Source: JAJDOJ01 sp034722015
GTDB taxonomy: Bacteria; Pseudomonadota; Gammaproteobacteria; JAJDOJ01
NCBI GenBank assembly: GCA_034722015.1
Contig: JAYENI010000225.1
Coordinates: 1 to 24,386 of the forward strand
Length of the DNA stretch: 24,386 bases
Direction: 5' to 3'
The notes beneath the pieces are model-generated. The model saw nothing but the letters and a program-made list of their open reading frames with translations, did not search any database and was not told where the DNA came from. Positions 18,788 to 24,386 of the stretch are shown in pieces; positions within the stretch are counted from its first letter, which is position 1, and each line of letters starts with the position of its first letter. The position numbers and the translations under genes are program-made.

Positions 18788-21613
18788 ATGTCTCTGAAAC
18801 CGTGGCGCGAGATCGCCAAGCCCCATCGGGACGTGCTAGAGGGCACTTTCAAACAGTCCGAATTCGCCGCCGACATTTCCCAGGTGGCCTCCGGGATCGC
18901 GCCCGACGAATACCAGGACGCAGAGCAGTTCTTCGCGCGCACCTTCATCACCGAGGGGATGCGGCTGCTGTTGATCTCGGTCGCGCGGCGTCTGGCCGGT
19001 CAGGGCGGCGATCCGGTGATCCAGCTCCAGACTTCCTTCGGCGGCGGCAAGACCCACACCTTGCTGGCCGTCTATCACCTGGCTGGCCGCGGTGTCGGGA
19101 CGGACCGATTGGAGGGCATCCCACCCATCCTCGATGAGGCCGGTATCACCCAGTTGCCCCAGGCGAGGGTGGCGGTGCTCGACGGCATCAGGCTCTCGCC
19201 GAGCCAGCCGCTGAGGCACGACGGCCAGCCGGTGAATTCGCTTTGGGGTGAACTGGCCTGGCAGCTTAGGGGGAGGGCGGGATACGACAAGGTTGCCAGG
19301 GCGGACGCGGACGGCACCTCGCCCGGCAAGGAGGCACTGGTCGAACTGCTTCGTGAAGCGGCACCCTGTGTCGTGCTGATCGACGAACTGCTCGCCTTCG
19401 TCCGGCAGTTCGAGGCCGGCAAACAGTATCCGGCCGGGACCTACGACAGCAACATCTCCTTCATCCAGGCCTTGACCGAGGCGATGAAGGCGGTGCCGAA
19501 CGCCATCCTCCTGGCGTCCCTGCCGGAATCCGACCTGGAGATCGGTGGCGAACGGGGCCGCGGCGCCCTGAATGCCCTGGAGAAATTTTTTGGCCGCGTG
19601 GAGTCGGTGTGGAAACCCGTCGCGACCGAGGAGGCCTTCGAAATCGTTCGCCGTCGCCTGTTCGACACCGTGGGCGACAGCAGTGAGCTGGACGCGGTCT
19701 GCGCACGGTTTTCCGATTACTACCGCCAGCACGCCGACAAGCTTCCCCCGGAATCGGGGGCCAGCCATTATCGCGATCGGCTGCGGCGGTCCTATCCGAT
19801 CCATCCGGAGATCTTCGACCGCCTCTACGAGGACTGGTCCACTCTGGACAAGTTCCAGCGCACCCGGGGCGTGCTGCAGTATATGGCGATCGTGATCCAC
19901 CGCCTGTGGAACTCCGACAACCGGGACGCGCTGATCATGCCGGGGTCCATCCCGCTCGACGACAGCAACGTGCGGAACAAGAGCATCCACTACCTGCCCC
20001 AGGGCTGGGAACCCGTGATCGAGAAGGAGATCGACGGCCCGAGGTCGGAGCCCGCGGACATCGACGGGCGGGAGACGCGATTCGGCGGCGTGCAGGCCGC
20101 GCGCCGCGCGGCGCGGACCATCTTCCTCGGCAGCGCCCCGTCCAGCCCTGATCAGACCATTCGCGGCATCAAGGTCGATCGCATCCTGCTGGGAACGGTG
20201 CAGCCGGGTCAGACCGTCGGTGTGTTCGAGGACGTGCTACGGCGTCTGCGCGATCTTCTCCACTACCTCTACTCGGACCAGGACCGTTTCTGGTTCGACA
20301 CCAAGCCGAATCTGCGTCGGGAGATGGAGAGCCGCAAGCAGAACCTCAGCGAACAGGATGACCTACTGCCCCTGCTGAAGACCAGGGTTTCGCGTGTCTT
20401 CGGCCGAAACCACGACTTTGCCGGCATCCACATATTCACACCCTCGGCGGACGTACCGGACGAGTATGGCGCCGGGCCCCGTCTGGTAGTGCTCCCGCCG
20501 CGGGCCGCCTATAGCCGCGGCGGAGACGGCGAGGCGGTTCGCATGGCGGAGGAGGTCCTGCGTAATCGCGGGGACCAGCCCCGCCAGAAACAGAACCGGC
20601 TGATCTTTCTCGCGCCGGATTCCGACGCGGTGGGCCGGCTGAAGGACCAGGCCCGCACTTTCCTCGCCTGGACGTCCATCCTCGAGGATTTCGAGTCCGA
20701 TCGCCTCGTCTATCAGAGTAACCAGCTCGCAGAGGTGAAACGCGCCGTCGAAGGTGCCGGACAGACCCTTGGGCAGCTCGTCAGGGAGACCTGCAAGTGG
20801 CTGATCTGTCCGGTCGAGGAGTTCGTGCGGGGCAAGCCGGTGCTGCGGTGGGAGGCCGTGACGGTATCGCCGGCGACGCCCAGCCTGGTACAGGAAATCG
20901 AGAACCGGTTGCGGGAAGAGGAATGGCTGACCACCGACTGGTCGCCCATCCATCTGAGGAATGTTCTGGCGCAGTACTACTTCAAGGACGGTCGTGCGGA
21001 GGTTGGCGCCCTGAAGCTCTGGCAGGACTGCTGCCACTATCTCTATCTGCCGAGGTTGCAGAGCGACCACGTCCTGAAGAGCGCGATCGAACGTGGTCTG
21101 GAGACCGAGGATTTCTTTGGGTACTCTGGGGGCAAGGAAGAGGAACGGTATCTTGGATTTGTATTCGGTCGGAAGGCGGCGGTTTCGCTGGATGAGGCGG
21201 CTTTGCTGATCGATCGTGACGCCTCCGCGGAATACAAGATGCGAATCGAGGCGGATCAGCGGCGCGACGCGCAACTGCGCGGCGGCGAACAGAATAGAAG
21301 AGCAGAGTCGTCGGGCGTTGGTGCGGGGGCGCAATCCCCGGGCACCGGTGTGACCGAACCGCCTTCCGGTCCGTCAGTAAGGAAGCGTTTCTACGGAACG
21401 GTCAATCTGGAACCGGTCAAGGCAAAGATGGACTTCGCTACCATCGTCGATGAAGTGGTCGAACAGTTCACGTCCAGGCTGGATGTTGAGGTCAGCATTT
21501 CGGTCGAGATCCAGGCAGAATCCAAAGAAGGATTTGGCGAGGCATTGCAGAGGACGGTCAAGGAGAACTGCAACGTGTTGAAGTTTAGGAATACGGAGTT
21601 CGACGCAGAATAG
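18788..21613 (+). CDS. DUF499 AAA+ ATPase (COG1483-like)
   Basis: A 941-residue ATPase. The start at ATG 18788 is set by the AGGAG site and by homology to the stub at 16926. The N-terminal conserved segment is followed by ARTFITEGM, Walker A SFGGGKTHT (K88), Walker B CVVLIDELLAF (D199/E200) and the NAILLASLPESD sensor strand. Further on are RSYPIHPEIFDRLYEDW and QRTRGVLQYMA, typical of DUF499. The C-terminus, after a low-complexity linker (about 830-865), is a small conserved domain from RFYGTVNLEPVKA to the end. DUF499 proteins occur with DUF1156 methylases and large helicases in defence islands; a motor or sensing role during restriction is inferred. It is the last gene of the island. A MITE-like element begins 17 nt after its stop. 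Confidence 0.9.
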   Translation: MSLKPWREIAKPHRDVLEGTFKQSEFAADISQVASGIAPDEYQDAEQFFARTFITEGMRLLLISVARRLAGQGGDPVIQLQTSFGGGKTHTLLAVYHLAGRGVGTDRLEGIPPILDEAGITQLPQARVAVLDGIRLSPSQPLRHDGQPVNSLWGELAWQLRGRAGYDKVARADADGTSPGKEALVELLREAAPCVVLIDELLAFVRQFEAGKQYPAGTYDSNISFIQALTEAMKAVPNAILLASLPESDLEIGGERGRGALNALEKFFGRVESVWKPVATEEAFEIVRRRLFDTVGDSSELDAVCARFSDYYRQHADKLPPESGASHYRDRLRRSYPIHPEIFDRLYEDWSTLDKFQRTRGVLQYMAIVIHRLWNSDNRDALIMPGSIPLDDSNVRNKSIHYLPQGWEPVIEKEIDGPRSEPADIDGRETRFGGVQAARRAARTIFLGSAPSSPDQTIRGIKVDRILLGTVQPGQTVGVFEDVLRRLRDLLHYLYSDQDRFWFDTKPNLRREMESRKQNLSEQDDLLPLLKTRVSRVFGRNHDFAGIHIFTPSADVPDEYGAGPRLVVLPPRAAYSRGGDGEAVRMAEEVLRNRGDQPRQKQNRLIFLAPDSDAVGRLKDQARTFLAWTSILEDFESDRLVYQSNQLAEVKRAVEGAGQTLGQLVRETCKWLICPVEEFVRGKPVLRWEAVTVSPATPSLVQEIENRLREEEWLTTDWSPIHLRNVLAQYYFKDGRAEVGALKLWQDCCHYLYLPRLQSDHVLKSAIERGLETEDFFGYSGGKEEERYLGFVFGRKAAVSLDEAALLIDRDASAEYKMRIEADQRRDAQLRGGEQNRRAESSGVGAGAQSPGTGVTEPPSGPSVRKRFYGTVNLEPVKAKMDFATIVDEVVEQFTSRLDVEVSISVEIQAESKEGFGEALQRTVKENCNVLKFRNTEFDAE
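18803..18868 (+). repeat. Direct repeat, copy 2 (DUF499 codons 6-27)
   Basis: Partner of 16941-17006, with four synonymous third-position differences. This copy belongs to the intact gene. Confidence 0.92.
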
Positions 21614-21630
21614 CCGCAGTTCGCAAGTTA

Positions 21631-21786
21631 GGCGATTTCTGTCAAATGACATACCATCCTGCTTGTCTTTTCGTCCGTCCTCTGTGTTACGACAACCGTT
21701 ACATCGTTCGCGAGGCGCCTGTTGTCGCGTCTTGATGACGAACGATAGTCCGGCGCGATCTGGTATGTCATTTTCCGGCAATCGCC
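21631..21786. mobile_element. MITE-like element with terminal inverted repeats, copy A
   Basis: A 156-bp non-coding element. Its ends, 21631-21656 and 21761-21786, are inverted copies of each other: outer GGCGATT and inner AAATGACATACCA match exactly, with a 6-nt mismatch block between. TTA flanks both sides (21628-21630 and 21787-21789), compatible with a 3-bp target duplication. A second inner inverted repeat (ACGACAACCG near 21690, GTTGTCGCG near 21721) could form a hairpin. It has no coding capacity, so it would be moved in trans by an absent transposase. It fills most of the 218-nt gap between DUF499 and the PAP2 gene and may also stop transcription leaving the island (inference). Confidence 0.8.
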
Positions 21787-21831
21787 TTAGCTTTTCTGGC
21801 ACCACGGACCCCAAGCGAAGACGCCCGGGAA

Positions 21832-22518
21832 ATGCAGAAACATTTCGCACTGACCATCCTGCTGCCGCTCGTGCTGCTCTATTGCGTGACGCTGGTGTTC
21901 CGTTACACGGGCATCGACCTGGAGATTTCAAACTGGTTTTTTACTCATGCCGGTGCGTTCGATAATGACCCCGCAAACATCTGGGGATTTCTCTATCGAT
22001 ACGGTCCCTTGCCCGCGTGGTTGCTTTCAATCGGGGGATTTCTTGTATTCGCGCTGGGATTTCTTGTCGCGCGGTTTCGGCGCTACCGGAAGATCTCGCT
22101 TTTTTTCGTTGTCTACATGGTTCTGGGCCCGGGGCTGATCGTTAACCTGGGTTTCAAGGACAACTGGGGCAGGCCGAGACCCGCGCAGGTCGAGCAGTTT
22201 GGCGGCGACATGTCGTTTCAACCCGTCTGGGAAAAGGGGGCGGCAGGAGAGGGGCGATCGTTTCCTTCGGGGCATGCATCGGTCGCATTTTTCATGATGG
22301 CGCCTTTCTTTGTCTTCCGGGCGGACGGGCGGTACGGGAGCGCGTTCGCATTTCTGGGCGTTGGGCTGGGCTTCGGCATCCTGATGGGCATGGCGCGGAT
22401 CGCGCAGGGTGGACATTTTGCAAGCGACGTGTTCTGGTCGGCCGGGTTCATCTATCTCACGGGCGTGATTCTCTACTACGTGTTCCGATTCGACCGGAGT
22501 ATCTGGTGGGAAAGATGA
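21832..22518 (+). CDS. PAP2-superfamily phosphatase (LpxE-like)
   Basis: A 228-residue inner-membrane protein with about five to six hydrophobic segments. All three PAP2 motifs are present: K109-x6-R116-P117 (KDNWGRPRP), P145-S-G-H148, and R189-x5-H195-x3-D199 (RIAQGGHFASD). The serine usually before the arginine is replaced by alanine. Such enzymes remove phosphate from lipid A, undecaprenyl diphosphate or phosphatidylglycerol phosphate. With a glycosyltransferase and a GtrA flippase downstream, a lipid A or lipid-carrier phosphatase is most likely; the exact substrate cannot be read from the sequence. It is the first gene of a three-gene operon that is bounded on both sides by copies of the same MITE-like element. 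Confidence 0.85.
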   Translation: MQKHFALTILLPLVLLYCVTLVFRYTGIDLEISNWFFTHAGAFDNDPANIWGFLYRYGPLPAWLLSIGGFLVFALGFLVARFRRYRKISLFFVVYMVLGPGLIVNLGFKDNWGRPRPAQVEQFGGDMSFQPVWEKGAAGEGRSFPSGHASVAFFMMAPFFVFRADGRYGSAFAFLGVGLGFGILMGMARIAQGGHFASDVFWSAGFIYLTGVILYYVFRFDRSIWWER

Positions 22519-22570
22519 ACAGGTGTCCGGGTGGGTCGGGTTCTGTCCGGCGAGACGCCGGGTCACCGCG

Positions 22571-23782
22571 GTGAATATCGATTTCCAGCGCAAGGTCGAC
22601 CGCATCGCAGGCAGTCTGATCTGTCGGGCGCTGTCAGTCTTGCCATCTTTCAAACGGAAGACAATCGAGCATCCGCCGCGCCGGGTGCTCGTGATCCTGT
22701 TGTCGGAAATGGGCAGTCTGGTGCTGGCCAGCCCGATGTTCAGAAAACTTCGGCAGAGGTATCCGCAGGCGGAGATCCATGCGCTGGTCTTCGAAAAGAA
22801 TCGGGAGGTCCTGGACCTGCTGGACGTGATGCCGCCGGAGAACGTGCTGACGATTCGCGACACCGGTTTTGGCAGTCTCGCCCGGGACAGCCTGTGCGTG
22901 ATCCGTGAATTGCGGCGGTTGAGATGCGACGCCGTGATCGATTGCGAGTTGTTCGCCAGGATCAGCAGTATTTTTTCCTATTTCAGCGGGGCCCCGCTAA
23001 AGTCCGGGTTTTTTCCCTATAACCAGGAGGGTCTGTACCGGGGGGGCTTTATCAACCGGCCGGTACCCTACAACCCCTATCAACACCTGTCGGTCCAGTT
23101 TCTCAACCTGCTCGAGGGGCTGGAGGCCGCGGTGGTGCCCGGGGCGAAGCGCCTCCTGCCCAACGAAACGCTCGACGCCTCACAGGTGGCAATCAGCACA
23201 GAGGAGATCGACGCGTTGCGAGACAGACTGCTCGGGGACTTTTCCGATATCTTCGAGCGGCCTCTCGTGCTCGTGTACCCCAGTGGCGGCATCCTGCCCA
23301 TTCGGGCCTGGCCGCCGGGTCACTACATCCGGTTCTGCCGCCGGATACTGGAGGCCGGGTACGCCGTGGTCGTCATCGGACTGGATTCCGACAAGGCGCT
23401 GGCGGAAGAGCTCGTCGGCGAGTGCGGCTTGTCGCATTGCTATGACCTGACGGGCTACACGGGGTCTGTGCGGGAATTGCTGGTGTTGTTCCACATGGCG
23501 GCCCTGCTCGTGACCAACGACGGAGGCCCCGGACAGTTCGCGGCGATGACGCCGATCCCGACCATCATCTTCTTCGGACCCGAAACGCCGCTCCTGTACG
23601 GGACCCTTTCGCAACGCGCCTATTCCTTTCATCTTCCGGTTTCGTGCTCCCCCTGCCTGACGGCCTATAACCACCGGGCGTCGCCCTGCGACGGTGACAA
23701 CATCTGCCTGAAGGAGATCGAGCCGGACCGGGTCTACGACAAGGCGATGGAGTTTCTGCGGGCACGGGCGGACGACGTATGA
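22571..23782 (+). CDS. Glycosyltransferase family 9 (heptosyltransferase-like)
   Basis: About 403 residues from the GTG at 22571 (VNIDFQRKVDRIAGS), which reads like the natural N-terminus of this family. A GTG at 22523 in the same frame, 4 nt after the PAP2 stop, would add 16 residues of unlikely composition. The first Rossmann domain carries VLVILLSEMGSLVLASPMFRKL and IHALVFEKNREVLDLL. The second has VLVYPSGG and the donor-site VTNDGGPGQFAAMTPIPTIIFFGPETP. A Cys-containing loop (SCSPCLTAYNH) follows. Family members add heptose or related sugars from nucleotide-sugar donors to LPS core or other surface glycans. The stop overlaps the GtrA start as ATGA. The specific sugar is unknown. Confidence 0.85.
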   Translation: MNIDFQRKVDRIAGSLICRALSVLPSFKRKTIEHPPRRVLVILLSEMGSLVLASPMFRKLRQRYPQAEIHALVFEKNREVLDLLDVMPPENVLTIRDTGFGSLARDSLCVIRELRRLRCDAVIDCELFARISSIFSYFSGAPLKSGFFPYNQEGLYRGGFINRPVPYNPYQHLSVQFLNLLEGLEAAVVPGAKRLLPNETLDASQVAISTEEIDALRDRLLGDFSDIFERPLVLVYPSGGILPIRAWPPGHYIRFCRRILEAGYAVVVIGLDSDKALAEELVGECGLSHCYDLTGYTGSVRELLVLFHMAALLVTNDGGPGQFAAMTPIPTIIFFGPETPLLYGTLSQRAYSFHLPVSCSPCLTAYNHRASPCDGDNICLKEIEPDRVYDKAMEFLRARADDV

Positions 23783-24288
23783 AACCCGCGCAGTGGGTAA
23801 AGCGACTACCGATCGTCGGCAGGCTGCTGAAACTCCGGTTTGTTCGCTTCGGTGCCGTGGGTTTCTCCGGGACCGTCGTCAATCTCGGCGTGCTGTATCT
23901 GGGGCAGGAGATACTGTTCGCATCCTTGACACCGGATTCCCTGCGCCTGAACGTGTCCCTGGGTCTGGCCATCTTTTGCGCGACGGTAAACAACTTTGTC
24001 TGGAACCGCGCGTGGACATGGTCCGATCGCGTGGAGGCCAGGCACAAGCACATCATCGTGCAACTGGGTCAGTATTTCGTCGCCAGCTGGTTTTCCATCG
24101 TGCTGCAGTTCGTCATGACCCGGGTGCTCGCGATCTACATTCACTACATGGTAGCGAACGTGCTGGCCATCGTCGCCGCGGCCGTCGTGGGCTATCTCAT
24201 CAATGACCTCTGGACGTTCGCTGACCGCAGGGGAAGGATCGAGATCACGCCCGAGATTATCCGGGAGCACTCGCATATCGAGGATTGA
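23779..24288 (+). CDS. GtrA-family membrane protein
   Basis: A 169-residue protein with four predicted membrane helices, starting inside the GT9 stop (ATGA overlap). The GtrA pattern is clear: LRFVRFGAVGFSGTVVNLGVLYL at the first helix, CATVNNFVWNRAWTW (about 70-85), and VGYLINDLWTFADR (about 140-153). GtrA proteins help move lipid-linked sugars across the inner membrane or assist a partner glycosyltransferase. Coupling to GT9 suggests the two act on the same glycan. The TGA stop directly touches the first base of the second MITE-like copy, so the original 3' end may have been altered by that insertion. Confidence 0.88.
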   Translation: MKPAQWVKRLPIVGRLLKLRFVRFGAVGFSGTVVNLGVLYLGQEILFASLTPDSLRLNVSLGLAIFCATVNNFVWNRAWTWSDRVEARHKHIIVQLGQYFVASWFSIVLQFVMTRVLAIYIHYMVANVLAIVAAAVVGYLINDLWTFADRRGRIEITPEIIREHSHIED

Positions 24289-24386
24289 GGCGATTGCCGG
24301 AAAATGGCATACCAGAATGCGCCGGATTTTCGTTCGACTTCAAGGCGCGACAACCGGAGCATAGCGAGCTACGTGACGGTTGGCGC
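24289..24386. mobile_element. MITE-like element, copy B (cut by window end)
   Basis: 98 nt that align without gaps to copy A read on the minus strand from 21786, with about 80 of 98 bases identical by eye. The end GGCGATTGCCGGAAAATG is identical, and the inner ACAACCG/CGGTTG hairpin is also kept. It starts immediately after the GtrA stop. The copies point away from each other, and the right end is outside the window. Confidence 0.78.

Noticed and set aside
21663..21965. 100-residue open frame across the MITE-like element and the PAP2 start
   Set aside because: It runs through a palindromic repeat and out of frame into PAP2; composition is Arg/Ser-rich noise.

Overview
The window looks like a chromosomal piece of a GC-rich (roughly 60%) gammaproteobacterium. 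The evidence is an adjacent lptF-lptG pair, a DUF302 protein with a signal peptide, and an LPS-type heptosyltransferase/PAP2/GtrA cluster. Purple-sulfur or sulfur-oxidising relatives are plausible, but I cannot place it more precisely. I saw no rRNA, tRNA, CRISPR array, integrase or transposase gene.

Layout. (1) 1-463: 3' part of a DUF302 gene. (2) 531-4128, minus strand: two overlapping ATPase genes. One is STAND-like with a winged-helix region and TPRs coded by a 120-bp tandem DNA repeat. The other is a compact P-loop ATPase. An AT-rich promoter region with operator-like inverted repeats lies upstream. (3) 4371-4721: a weak hypothetical gene. (4) 4884-7081: lptF-lptG, the inner-membrane permease pair for LPS export. 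(5) 7192-21613: a 14-kb defence island, all on the plus strand. It holds a SNF2/HepA-type helicase with a C-terminal DUF3883-like domain, a small gene remnant, a HepT-like HEPN protein, an MNT nucleotidyltransferase fused to a second HEPN-like domain, a DUF1156 adenine-type DNA methylase, an AAA ATPase overlapping a DUF4276 TOPRIM-like gene, a truncated DUF499 head, a DUF262-DUF1524 nuclease and a full DUF499 ATPase. (6) 21631-21786: a MITE-like element. (7) 21832-24288: a PAP2 phosphatase, GT9 glycosyltransferase and GtrA operon, probably for surface-glycan or lipid A work. (8) 24289-end: a second copy of the MITE-like element, cut by the window edge.

How it fits together. The helicase, methylase and DUF499 ATPase are the likely core of a methylation-linked anti-invader system. 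To my recollection, COG0553, COG1743 and COG1483 were noted together in defence-island surveys. The core lacks the DrmA/B/C proteins of DISARM and the PglZ/BrxC proteins of BREX. Around it sit three modules known or suspected in defence: MNT/HEPN, AAA-TOPRIM and a type IV-like DUF262 nuclease.

The clearest evolutionary sign is a truncated DUF499 start (16926-17057), translationally coupled to the DUF4276 gene. It matches the intact DUF499 start (18788) over 66 nt with only four differences, all synonymous. This suggests that a DUF262+DUF499 block from a related locus replaced the original DUF499 by recombination. The methylase also has a low-GC centre just before its DPPY motif, which suggests exchange of its recognition region.
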